Shown here: piece after piece, positions 7,816-15,177 of the stretch
Numbering within the stretch: the stretch's first letter is position 1
Layout of the letters: each line of letters opens with the position of its first letter
Assembly (NCBI GenBank): GCA_002305615.1
Contig: DBPU01000036.1
Coordinates: forward strand, 3,132-26,764
From: Verrucomicrobia bacterium UBA1412
Lineage (GTDB): Bacteria > Verrucomicrobiota > Verrucomicrobiia > Limisphaerales > UBA1412
DNA length: 23,633 nucleotides
Direction of reading: 5' to 3'
Program-made: the position numbers and the translations under genes
Notes under the pieces: model-generated
Seen by the model: the letters and a program-made list of their open reading frames with translations, nothing else
Database searches by the model: none
Told to the model about the DNA's origin: nothing

Positions 7816-8238
7816 ATGCCTGATCCGAAGTTTACATTGGCCATAGAAAAAATCGTCGCAAAAGATAAACGCTATCCTTGCGCCGCCTATGAGTTCATTG
7901 AGTCAGCCCTTAAGTTTACTCAAGTGAAAGCCGAAAAAACGGACGGTAAAACCAGGCATGTAACGGGACAGGAACTCCTGGAGGGAATTCGTGAGTACGC
8001 TCTGGAGCAATTCGCATCCATGGCCATTGTCGTCTTCGAAGAGTGGGGAATAACCAGCTGCGAAGATTTTGGTGAAATTGTCTTTAACATGGTAGACGAA
8101 GGTATACTCAGTAAAACGAAAGAAGACGCGCGAAAAGATTTTGCCGGAGGCTTTGACTTTTATGAGGCATTTAGTGTACCTTTCCTGCCGCCCAGTGCAA
8201 GGGGGTGTAGAAACATCCCTTTGAGTGGGAATAACTAG
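7816..8238 (+). CDS. Minf_1886-type protein restricted to Verrucomicrobia/Planctomycetes
   Basis: The 140-residue protein matches the Minf_1886 family as I know it, a family of unknown function found mainly in PVC bacteria. The diagnostic part is central: RYPCAAYEFIESAL near the start, HVTGQELLEGIREYALEQF, then EEWGITSCEDFGEIVFNMV and DFAGGFDFYEAF. There is no signal peptide or membrane segment, so it is a cytoplasmic protein. The C-terminal tail (about 17 residues, PPSARGCRNIPLSGNN) is unlike the rest and probably disordered. ATG 7816 is preferred over the in-frame TTG 7810 because family members begin close to the first helix. HU follows by 64 bp. Function is unknown; the value here is mostly as a taxonomic marker. 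Confidence 0.85.
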   Translation: MPDPKFTLAIEKIVAKDKRYPCAAYEFIESALKFTQVKAEKTDGKTRHVTGQELLEGIREYALEQFASMAIVVFEEWGITSCEDFGEIVFNMVDEGILSKTKEDARKDFAGGFDFYEAFSVPFLPPSARGCRNIPLSGNN

Positions 8239-8302
8239 AGAAGATGCTTTGCCGACCTGTACGGCCTATTGCAGTGACAACTTACTAATAGAAATTATTG
8301 AT

Positions 8303-8614
8303 ATGAGCAAAAATTTTACAAAGAGAGACTTGGTTCTGAAAATCAGCAAGGAAACTGGACAGACTCAGGAAACAGTTTTCAAGATTGTACAGAAGGCTCT
8401 GGATTATCTCAACGGCGCCCTGGCCGCAGGCAACACAGTTGAAATTCGCAACTTCGGTGTCTTTGAAGTTCGTGTCTCCAAGCCCCGTATTGGTAGAAAC
8501 CCCAATAAACCGGCCACAGATATCCCCATTCCCAGCCGCCCGGTCGTCCGTTTCAAACCTGGCAAGGAAATGAGAGAATTGGTCGAGAAGTTGGATGCAT
8601 CCAAGATCAAGTAA
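8303..8614 (+). CDS. HU/IHF-family DNA-binding protein
   Basis: The 103-residue protein begins MSKNFTKRDLVLKISKETG and carries the family signature: a helical dimerisation half, the GNTVEIRNFGVFEVR strand, and the flexible DNA-binding arm with RIGRNPNKPATDIPIP and a proline at the arm tip. The C-terminus VVRFKPGKEMRELV closes the fold. HU-type dimers bend and compact DNA. The reading frame is open upstream to 8225, but those residues have no family match and overlap the previous gene, so ATG 8303 is chosen. There is no ribosome-binding site before it. HU and IHF subunits cannot be told apart here. The tail LDASKIK slightly exceeds the usual 90-95 residues. Confidence 0.93.
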   Translation: MSKNFTKRDLVLKISKETGQTQETVFKIVQKALDYLNGALAAGNTVEIRNFGVFEVRVSKPRIGRNPNKPATDIPIPSRPVVRFKPGKEMRELVEKLDASKIK

Positions 8615-8752
8615 GTACCCGCCTTGCGCGATGGGCGTGAGGTTTTAACAATTCTATAAAAAGAAACGAAGTGCCAGGTTCTTCCCCGACTGAGGACGAA
8701 CAGGGCGCTTTGGTTTTAGAGGGGTGTTATTCTACCCTCACTTTGAAAAAGC

Positions 8753-10018
8753 ATGGATCGTTTACCCGGATTTCGAGATTTTTACCCAGAACCTCTTCCA
8801 CACAAGGATGTATGGAGCGCGGATGCGCGAGGCTACATTTTCAACACCTGGAGGCAAATTGCCCTCCGTTACGGTTTTCGCGAATATGACGGCCCGCCTC
8901 TGGAGCCTCTGGAGCTTTACACGCTCAAGAGTGGCGATGAAATTGTCGCTCAGCTCTATAATTTTACGGACAAAGGGCAAAGGCAAATCTCGCTCAGACC
9001 GGAAATGACTCCCACCCTGGCGCGCATGGTCGCCGCGCACCATGGCAATTACCGCAAACCGATCAAGTGGTTTTCCATACCTCAGCTCTTCCGCTACGAA
9101 CGCCAGCAAAAAGGGCGCCTCAGAGAGCACTTCCAGTTCAATGCCGATATTCTGGGGGATGCCGCTTCAGGGGCCGATGCGGAAATCATTGCTCTGGTTA
9201 TTGACGTACTGCGTGCCTTCGGGCTGACCCACGAAGATTTCGTCATCCGCCTGAGCAGCCGCAGCGCCTGGAGCCAATACTTCAGCCAGAGATGCGCCGA
9301 CCAGGAGCGATCCTACGAATTTTTCCAGATCATTGATAAACTTGAGCGGGAAGACCCGGTTGTTTCCCGTGAAAAGCTCTCCCAATTGGGTATGAGCTAT
9401 GATGAAGTCGCCGCTTTCATTGCTTCGGGCGAACCGACCGAGGAGCTTCAGTCCATCCTGGACAACCTGGCAGCTCGAGGCCTTTCGGATTTCGTCAAGG
9501 TAGATTACGGGGTCATCCGCGGATTGGCCTACTACACCGGGCCCGTTTTCGAAGCCTTTGACCGCAAAGGCAATTTCAGAGCCATTGCCGGCGGCGGCCG
9601 CTATGACCACCTGACTCAGCTCATCTCGGGGGGGAAAGTGCAAATACCTTCTCTGGGATTCGGGATGGGAGACGTCGTGCTGACCGAGCTGCTCAAGGAA
9701 CGCGGGCTTCTGCCGACCTTCAGCGCTCCGGCTCAAATTTACGCCCTCATCGAGGATGAATCTCTCCGCTTGGGGACCCTCACCGCAATTCAATCCTTCA
9801 GAGATGCCGGTTTCTCTACCGATTACTCACTGGCACCCCTCAAGGCCGACAAACAATTCAAACGCGCCCTGGAGCTGAAAGCCCAATGGACTCTTCGTCT
9901 GGAAAAGAATGATGCTTCTGAACTTGTTTACCTTATCAAGACTCTTTCCACACGTGAGGAACAGCGCTTCTCCTCCTTGGAGCAAACAGTGCAATTTCTT
10001 CAAAATCAACCTCATTAA
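8753..10018 (+). CDS. hisS: Histidine--tRNA ligase
   Basis: This class II synthetase charges tRNA-His. The 421-residue product has SLRPEMTPTLAR at 80-91, motif 2 FRYERQQKGRLREHFQ at 113-128, the HisA signature VIRGLAYYTGPVFE at 254-267 holding the catalytic Arg256, the GGGRYD loop at 280-285 and motif 3 SLGFGMGDV at 300-308. A C-terminal anticodon-binding domain (about 325-421) is present. That separates it from HisZ, the regulatory paralogue, which lacks this domain. RGLAYY in place of RGLDYY and GFGMGDV in place of GFAxGxER mark the sub-group that I associate with Verrucomicrobia and plant organelle-type HisRS. It lies 138 bp after HU and 7 bp before a lipoprotein gene. Confidence 0.93.
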   Translation: MDRLPGFRDFYPEPLPHKDVWSADARGYIFNTWRQIALRYGFREYDGPPLEPLELYTLKSGDEIVAQLYNFTDKGQRQISLRPEMTPTLARMVAAHHGNYRKPIKWFSIPQLFRYERQQKGRLREHFQFNADILGDAASGADAEIIALVIDVLRAFGLTHEDFVIRLSSRSAWSQYFSQRCADQERSYEFFQIIDKLEREDPVVSREKLSQLGMSYDEVAAFIASGEPTEELQSILDNLAARGLSDFVKVDYGVIRGLAYYTGPVFEAFDRKGNFRAIAGGGRYDHLTQLISGGKVQIPSLGFGMGDVVLTELLKERGLLPTFSAPAQIYALIEDESLRLGTLTAIQSFRDAGFSTDYSLAPLKADKQFKRALELKAQWTLRLEKNDASELVYLIKTLSTREEQRFSSLEQTVQFLQNQPH

Positions 10019-10025
10019 AATCGAA

Positions 10026-10424
10026 ATGAAAAACAAAAGCGCTTTTTGCCTGACAGGTGTTTTAGCCCTGTCGCTGCTCGTCGGCTGCGGCAAAAAAGAA
10101 GAAGCTCCTGAGAGCTCTGCTGAAGCGGCCCCGGAACCCCCGCCGGCTTCGGCTCCCAACAGCGTCGATTATCTGGGCGCGATGAGCCGCGCGAAAACCA
10201 CGGCGGAAAAAGTCGTCGATGTATCCAGCGTCCAGCAGGCCATCGACCTCTTCCGTGCGGCTGAGGATCGTTTCCCCGAAAACCTCGATGAGCTGATCTC
10301 CACCGGGTACCTGCCGCGCCTACCTCAACTGCCTAAGGGGTACCAGTTTGCCTATTTCCCAAAAAGCGGACGGGTCAAAGCTATTGTAATGACTCCCCCC
10401 GGAGGCGCTCCCAGCCAACAATAA
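10026..10424 (+). CDS. Small lipoprotein with pseudopilin-like C-terminal segment
   Basis: The 132-residue protein has a signal peptide ending in lipobox LLVGC (Cys21), so it should be lipidated and membrane-anchored facing the periplasm. A Pro/Ala/Glu-rich linker (about 22-46) follows. Residues about 66-118, with VQQAIDLFRAAEDRFPENL and LISTGYLPRLPQLPKGYQF, resemble the region after the first helix of type II secretion or type IV pseudopilins. The N-terminal pilin helix and prepilin cleavage site are absent. This looks like a pilin-derived fold re-anchored by lipid (inference). The frame is open upstream to 9909 inside hisS, but ATG 10026 gives the signal peptide. Function is unknown. It lies 7 bp after hisS and 19 bp before the next gene. 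Confidence 0.75.
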   Translation: MKNKSAFCLTGVLALSLLVGCGKKEEAPESSAEAAPEPPPASAPNSVDYLGAMSRAKTTAEKVVDVSSVQQAIDLFRAAEDRFPENLDELISTGYLPRLPQLPKGYQFAYFPKSGRVKAIVMTPPGGAPSQQ

Positions 10425-10443
10425 CATTACCCCGGTAAAAACC

Positions 10444-10767
10444 ATGGATCTCTTTGCCGACTCCGCCAAACCCAACCTTCATTGTTATAATTGCGGACGG
10501 CCTCTGGATTTGAAAGGCCTTCCCGGCCGCGGCGAAAAATGCCTCGGCTGCGGAGCCGATCTCAGAGTCTGCCGTAACTGCGTCTCCTGGGCCCCGGAGT
10601 TGGCTTACCAATGCCGCGACAGGAGAGCGGAAGAGATCGCTGATAAAACCCGAGGTAATTTCTGTGAGTATTTTGACTTTGCCAAAAGAATATATGTCCC
10701 CATCCATAAAGATACTTCCCGAGAAGATAAGGCCCGAGAAAACATCAAGAAGCTTTTCGACCTGTAA
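10444..10767 (+). CDS. Zinc-ribbon protein of unknown function with eight cysteines
   Basis: The 107-residue protein has cysteines at 14, 17, 33, 36, 43, 46, 57 and 74. The pattern is CYNCG, CLGCGADLRVCRNC, then single cysteines in YQCRD and GNFCEYF. The first four or six probably form zinc ribbons. I recognise the overall pattern (CxxCG ... CxxCGxxLxxCxxC ... NFCEYF) as a widespread conserved family without an assigned role. The basic helical C-terminus (DTSREDKARENIKKLFDL) could bind a protein or nucleic acid, but nothing shows which. It has no signal peptide. Its last 74 bp overlap the start of the subtilase gene in another frame. Confidence 0.8.
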   Translation: MDLFADSAKPNLHCYNCGRPLDLKGLPGRGEKCLGCGADLRVCRNCVSWAPELAYQCRDRRAEEIADKTRGNFCEYFDFAKRIYVPIHKDTSREDKARENIKKLFDL

Positions 10768-13525
10768 TTTCTCGCCTCTCCTTTTCAAGCTCCTCCTGAG
10801 TCTCCTTTTTCTCAGTACTCCCCTCTTTATTTCCGCGGCCAATTGGTACCCGGGCCGACTCCTGGTAAAACCCAAATCAGGTGCAACCCTGCAAGAATTC
10901 CATCGAACCTGCTCTTCCTCTCTCAAGGCAGAAATCATGGCCGGCGATGAGGCCTGGGAGTTGATCGAATTCGATCCTCTGGAAAATGTCGCCGATAAGG
11001 CCCGCACCTACCTTAAAAGCGGTTTGGTCGAATATGCCCACCCCGATTATCTGGTCAAGCCGGCCCTGATGCCCAATGATACTTATACCCAAGACCCCAA
11101 ACGCGCCTACAACATTCAATTGATCAACGCTCCGGCCGCATGGAATCTCTATAACAGCGCCTCAAATATTATCGTTGCCGTCGTGGATACCGGCGTTCGT
11201 TATACCCATGAGGATTTGGCGCCCAACATGTGGGTAAACACCAAAGAAATCCCGAAGAACGACATAGACGATGACCGCAACGGCTACGTGGATGATTACT
11301 ATGGTGTGGATTTCTCGGACGGCGCAACCGACAACAACCCCATGGACACCTCCGGCCACGGCACACATGTGGCGGGAATTATCGGCGCTTGCGGCAATAA
11401 CGCAAAGGGTGTCTGCGGAATCGCCTGGAATGTGAAAATTATGGCCTGCCGCTTCCTGGGTGATACCGGAGGCACCATCAGCGGTGCCGTTAGCTCCATG
11501 GTTTATGCACGCAAAAACGGAGCAAAAATTATTAATGCCAGCTGGACCGTCGAGGATGATGCCTCTATCCTGAAATCAGAAATCCGCACACTGAAATCCA
11601 ACGGAATCATTTTGGTCTGCGCTGCGGGAAATCAAGCGCTTAATTTGGACACTGGAACACTTTATCCAGCTTGCTATTCAGTGACTTATCAGAATGTGAT
11701 TTGCGTGGGCAATTCGAACTCCACGGATACGAAGGTTTCGGACTCCAACTACAGCACCAACTATGTACAACTCTTCGCCCCCGGTCGTGAAATTTACTCT
11801 ACTTATTCCTATAGCGACGGCCGCTACAGTTTTCTCTCGGGCACATCAATGTCTTCGCCTCACGTCGCCGGCGCCCTGGCGCTCTACCTGCAAGCCAATC
11901 CCTCCAGTACCTATGCTCAGACCAGAGCCCGGCTTTTGGCTTCCGTGGACCCGATACCCGCGCTAATAAATTATTGCTCAACCGGCGGCCGTCTGAACCT
12001 GGCCAAGCTTATTTCTAACAAGCAAGTCCCCCAAATCACCTGGCCTACCCCTGACCCCATCAGCTACGGCACTTCCCTATCCGAAGGTCAGTTGAACGCA
12101 TCCGCCACAATCCCGGGCTCTTTCAACTATAATCCTCAAGCCGGAACTCTTTTGGAACCGGGCACGCATTTCCTTCTGACCACCTTTACCCCGACGGATA
12201 CAGACGCCTACCTCGGGACCGATAAAACGGTTGCTCTCACCGTTGAAAAACGTGTTCCCGATATCGACTGGCCCGTTCCGGCGCCCATTGTTTACGGTAC
12301 AAAACTCTCCGCCGAACAGCTCAACGCTACTGCGGACACCGCCGGCACCTTCCTCTATACTCCCGCCCAAGGGACCCTTCTCAATGCAGGCACCCAGAGT
12401 CTGAAGGCGACCTTTATCCCCACGGATAGTTCTCACTACATCACCACGGATAAGACCATTTCTCTCACTGTCGAGAAAGCGGTTCCGCTGGTTCTTTGGC
12501 CGGAGCTCTCCCCCATTCTGCAGGGTAGCCCTCTCTCGGCTAATGAACTCAATGCCACAGCCAATATCCCGGGCATTTTCACCTATGACCCAACACTGGG
12601 AACCGTTCTTCCCCTGGGAACGCATATACTCACCGCCGCCTTTACGCCGGAAGATAGCACCAACTATGAGACTCTCCCTCTCCTGACCAATTCGCTCACG
12701 GTAGTCTACCATTTTCCCACTCCTCACCCGGCTGACTTGACTTCCAGCTTCATTCTGAGCCCGTCAGACTTTTCCAGCTATGCGTCCCACTGGAGCAGAG
12801 GTCTTCCCTGGTCCTTAGCCCCCAACCCCATCCCGGTGGATTATGTGACCCGGGCAGGGTTCCTCAGCGTGATTGGCGGATCCTACAATCAGAACATTAA
12901 TTTTGAGCCTCCTCTCTGCTGGGAGCCGGTATCCTTACCTGCATCACTTGCGGAAGGCGTTTCCATTCCTTTTGCCACCTCAACCCTCTCCTCCAACAGT
13001 GTCACGATCCGCCTTCTTACAGATTCAAACACCCTTTGCTGGGCTTTGGAAGAAACCCTGCCCCTCGGGGCAATTCCCTCAGAGATCAGCCCTGTCGGCG
13101 GTCACGATTCCTTTCACAATCAGGTAAAATGGGGACCCTACGTAAAAAATGGAGAACCCCAGGGTGAGCAGATTTTCTCCTACACCCTCACCGCTGAGGA
13201 GGGCTTCGCCGGTTTAATCACTCTCTCCGGAGTTCTGAGTTTGGATGGGGTCAGTATCCCCGTGCTTGGAGAGCGCCAAATGCTCTTGGGTGCAAAAGTC
13301 CCCGACCTGCTTTGCACGGCGGCTTCTCCCGGGAAGATCACCCTTTCCTGGGAAAACCTGACTTTACAGGAGGGCGAACTTCAGTTGCAGAAATCGCCCG
13401 GGATCAACGGTTCCTGGGAACCCATAACTGATGCCCTGTCTCCTTATATCGCCACTATTGAACCCTCATCGGGTCTCTATTTCAGGCTCGCCGTGGTAGA
13501 CGCGACTAAACGCTCTGGTGAATAA
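10694..13525 (+). CDS. Large secreted subtilisin-like serine protease (S8) with MBG-type repeats and C-terminal Ig-like module
   Basis: From ATG 10694 the product has 943 residues. A signal sequence (LLFKLLLSLLFLSTPLFISA) is followed by a prodomain-like stretch to about residue 135. The S8 catalytic domain (about 140-420) shows VVDTG (Asp165), SGHGTHVAG (His222), CAAGN (Asn313) and GTSMSSPHVAG (Ser385). Three 76-residue repeats follow (about 445-672). Then come PNPIPVDYVTRAGFL (about 711-725) and a KWGPYVKNG segment, a module I associate with exported Verrucomicrobial proteins. The far C-terminus (about 880-943) looks like a small Fn3-like domain. It probably degrades extracellular protein. 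GTG 10664 is in frame and possible. No ATG, GTG or TTG occurs between 10694 and the mature domain, so the 74-bp overlap with the zinc-ribbon gene is hard to avoid. Confidence 0.88.
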   Translation: MSPSIKILPEKIRPEKTSRSFSTCNFSPLLFKLLLSLLFLSTPLFISAANWYPGRLLVKPKSGATLQEFHRTCSSSLKAEIMAGDEAWELIEFDPLENVADKARTYLKSGLVEYAHPDYLVKPALMPNDTYTQDPKRAYNIQLINAPAAWNLYNSASNIIVAVVDTGVRYTHEDLAPNMWVNTKEIPKNDIDDDRNGYVDDYYGVDFSDGATDNNPMDTSGHGTHVAGIIGACGNNAKGVCGIAWNVKIMACRFLGDTGGTISGAVSSMVYARKNGAKIINASWTVEDDASILKSEIRTLKSNGIILVCAAGNQALNLDTGTLYPACYSVTYQNVICVGNSNSTDTKVSDSNYSTNYVQLFAPGREIYSTYSYSDGRYSFLSGTSMSSPHVAGALALYLQANPSSTYAQTRARLLASVDPIPALINYCSTGGRLNLAKLISNKQVPQITWPTPDPISYGTSLSEGQLNASATIPGSFNYNPQAGTLLEPGTHFLLTTFTPTDTDAYLGTDKTVALTVEKRVPDIDWPVPAPIVYGTKLSAEQLNATADTAGTFLYTPAQGTLLNAGTQSLKATFIPTDSSHYITTDKTISLTVEKAVPLVLWPELSPILQGSPLSANELNATANIPGIFTYDPTLGTVLPLGTHILTAAFTPEDSTNYETLPLLTNSLTVVYHFPTPHPADLTSSFILSPSDFSSYASHWSRGLPWSLAPNPIPVDYVTRAGFLSVIGGSYNQNINFEPPLCWEPVSLPASLAEGVSIPFATSTLSSNSVTIRLLTDSNTLCWALEETLPLGAIPSEISPVGGHDSFHNQVKWGPYVKNGEPQGEQIFSYTLTAEEGFAGLITLSGVLSLDGVSIPVLGERQMLLGAKVPDLLCTAASPGKITLSWENLTLQEGELQLQKSPGINGSWEPITDALSPYIATIEPSSGLYFRLAVVDATKRSGE
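12026..12709 (+). repeat. Three tandem 228-bp (76-residue) MBG-type repeats in the subtilase
   Basis: Repeat units start at 12026, 12254 and 12482, each exactly 228 bp apart. The shared protein pattern is WPxPxPIxYGTxLSxxQLNA, an xxxGxFxYxPxxGTxLxxGT core, then TFxPTDxxxYxTxxKTxxLTVEK. The third unit is the most diverged (PILQGSPLSANELNA). These are beta-sandwich surface-display or spacer modules common in large exported proteins. Confidence 0.9.
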
Positions 13526-13552
13526 AACGCCCTCCCATACGTCTAACTAAGT

Positions 13553-13577
13553 GAGCTTGGAGCCTGCGCTCCTGCTC
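13553..13577 (+). other. Hairpin downstream of the subtilase gene
   Basis: GAGC-tt-GGAGC, loop CTGC, GCTCC-t-GCTC forms a 9-bp stem with a small internal bulge, 28 bp after the subtilase stop. It lacks a T-run, so it is not a standard intrinsic terminator. It may protect the 3' end of the message or act with Rho. Confidence 0.45.
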
Positions 13578-13649
13578 AGAAACAGGATTCCTGGTTCGCT
13601 TGAATGCGACCGGAGAATATCACGCAAGTTCGCTGACGCCGGAAAAAAA

Positions 13650-13678
13650 TTGCCGTACGAAGCAGAACTTGGTAGCAT
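13650..13678 (+). promoter_or_regulatory. Candidate promoter of the first discoidin gene
   Basis: TTGCCG (13650-13655) and TAGCAT (13673-13678) are separated by 17 bp, 32 bp before the start codon. Matches are 4 of 6 in each box. Between it and the gene lies the inverted repeat TTGTA-n5-TACAA (13691-13705), which could be an operator or a small leader hairpin. Confidence 0.3.
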
Positions 13679-13710
13679 GAACGGGATATTTTGTAGTCAA
13701 TACAAGTAAT

Positions 13711-14379
13711 ATGAAGCATAAGGTTAGAATGTTAAGTCTGGCGGCCGTGGTTGCCGCTCTGTCGTTTACTGTCAATACGTACGCTGAGGATCTTGAAGCA
13801 TTGCCTCTTGTACTGCCCAAGCCCTCTGAGCAGGGAACTCCCAGCGATATTGAACTGAGCGAGTATGTAGAAAAGCCTAGTGACAAACCGCGCCCCGCGT
13901 TCATGGCTCCCAAAGGTGTCAAAAACGTGGCTCTCGGCAAGAAAGTCACCAGCAGTGATAAATCGCCTTTAGCCGGCTCCTATGAGCTGGTGGTCGATGG
14001 CAATAAGGAAGCTACCGACGAGTATCTGGAACTCCACCGGAAACCGCAGTGGATTCAGATTGATCTGGAAAAGTCATATCCTGTGACGGCCATATTGGTT
14101 TGGCACAGCTTTGCGACGCCTCAGGTTTATCGCGATGTCGTCGTGCAGGGCTCGGATAATCCCGAATTCAAAGATGCAGTCACCTTCTTCTACAACAATG
14201 ACTATGACAATTCGTTGGAATTGGGCGCCGGTAAAGACCTGGAGTATTTCGAAACTCACGAAGGCAGGCTGATAGACTGCAAAGGCAAAAAAGTTCGTTA
14301 CATCCGCCTTTACAGCAACGGCAGCACCTTTGGCCGTCTGAACCGCTATACTGAAGTCGAAGTTTGGGCCAAAGAATAA
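13711..14379 (+). CDS. Secreted discoidin (F5/8 type C)-like protein, first of a tandem pair
   Basis: The 222-residue protein has a signal peptide (MLSLAAVVAALSFTVNTYA, cleavage near residue 25). A short linker follows, with the phrase VEKPSDKPRPAFMAPKG at about 51-67 that is shared with its neighbour. Residues about 70-222 form a jelly-roll of the discoidin type: VALGKKVTSS at the start, QWIQIDLEKSYPVTAILVWH in the middle, and the closing strand RYTEVEVW. Such domains bind sugars or other surface ligands. No catalytic domain is attached, so it may act as a free carbohydrate-binding or adhesion protein (inference). It has its own candidate promoter, and a strong intrinsic terminator follows 20 bp after the stop. 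ATG 13729 is an alternative start. Confidence 0.8.
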   Translation: MKHKVRMLSLAAVVAALSFTVNTYAEDLEALPLVLPKPSEQGTPSDIELSEYVEKPSDKPRPAFMAPKGVKNVALGKKVTSSDKSPLAGSYELVVDGNKEATDEYLELHRKPQWIQIDLEKSYPVTAILVWHSFATPQVYRDVVVQGSDNPEFKDAVTFFYNNDYDNSLELGAGKDLEYFETHEGRLIDCKGKKVRYIRLYSNGSTFGRLNRYTEVEVWAKE

Positions 14380-14398
14380 TTAAGCACTTACAGAAAAG

Positions 14399-14449
14399 CG
14401 GGAAATGGACTAACGAATAGGAAAAGTGAGCTCCATTTCCCGATTTTTT
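14399..14449 (+). terminator. Intrinsic terminator between the two discoidin genes
   Basis: AGCGGGAAATGGA-type stem: 14399-14409 pairs perfectly with 14432-14442 (11 bp, CGGGAAATGGA with TCCATTTCCCG) around a 22-nt loop. The stem is followed at once by A and six Ts (14444-14449). This is the clearest Rho-independent terminator in the window. It separates the paralogues, so the second gene depends on readthrough or on its own start signals. Confidence 0.85.
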
Positions 14450-14472
14450 CACCCCTTTTAATATCAAAAAAT

Positions 14473-15153
14473 ATGAAAAAACTAACTCTATCTATCGCTA
14501 TTGCGCTGGTTGCTTCTCTGGGCATCTCGAGCACTTTCAACGCTTCAGCCGCTGAAGAACTCGAAAAGCTGAATGTCAAGCTCCCCATCCCTGCATTCAT
14601 GGGCACCCCAACGGATGTACCCGATGACGAGCATCTGGAAAAACCGAGCGACAAGCCGCGCCCTGCATTCATGGTCCCCAAAGGCTGTACCAACCTTGCC
14701 CTCAAGAAAAAAGTGACCGGCAGCGTGGAAACGCCCAATAACGGCACCTATGAGCTGCCCACCGACGGCAATAAAGAGTTCAGCGACGACAGCTACGTGG
14801 AACTTCCCCGCAAAACCCAATGGATTCAGATTGATCTGGGTGAGCCCGTCAAAATGTACGCCATCCTGGTGTGGCATGCCCACAACACTCCTCACATCTA
14901 CCGCGACGTGATCGTGCAGGTATCCGATGATCCTCAGTTCGAAAAGGAAGTCAAAACCGTTTATAACAACGACTATGACAATTCTTCACTCCTGGGTGTG
15001 GGTAAAGACCTTGAATACTACGAAAGCCATGAAGGCCGTCTTGTCGACACTAAGGGTGTTGAGGGCCGCTATGTGCGTCTGTACAGCAGAGGCAGCACTT
15101 ATAGCAGCATGAATCGTTATACCGAAGTCGAAGTCTGGGGCTTGAAGAAATAA
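14473..15153 (+). CDS. Secreted discoidin (F5/8 type C)-like protein, second of a tandem pair
   Basis: The 226-residue protein is a close paralogue of its upstream neighbour, roughly 55-60% identical by eye over the last 170 residues. It has a signal peptide (LSIAIALVASLGISSTFNASA, cleavage near residue 27). It shares LEKPSDKPRPAFMVPKG, QWIQIDL, ILVWHAHNTPHIYRDVIVQ, YNNDYDNS, GKDLEYYESHEGRL and MNRYTEVEVW. Strong conservation in the loops as well as the core suggests both bind a similar ligand. The start ATG has no ribosome-binding site and lies 24 bp after the terminator T-run. The next gene begins 24 bp downstream at a GTG. No enzymatic residues are evident. Confidence 0.8.
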   Translation: MKKLTLSIAIALVASLGISSTFNASAAEELEKLNVKLPIPAFMGTPTDVPDDEHLEKPSDKPRPAFMVPKGCTNLALKKKVTGSVETPNNGTYELPTDGNKEFSDDSYVELPRKTQWIQIDLGEPVKMYAILVWHAHNTPHIYRDVIVQVSDDPQFEKEVKTVYNNDYDNSSLLGVGKDLEYYESHEGRLVDTKGVEGRYVRLYSRGSTYSSMNRYTEVEVWGLKK

Positions 15154-15177
15154 CTATCAGAAAGGGCTTGGCAGAAA

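Noticed and set aside
8225..8302. Upstream extension of the HU frame
   Set aside because: The extra 26 residues overlap the previous gene and match nothing in HU, which begins normally at ATG 8303.
8618..8645. Terminator after HU (CGCC...GGCG then GTTTT)
   Set aside because: The stem is only 4 bp with a long loop and the T-run is short and displaced.
12077..12727. 216-residue minus-strand frame in the protease repeat region
   Set aside because: It arises from the repetitive DNA on the other strand and has no signal or domain.
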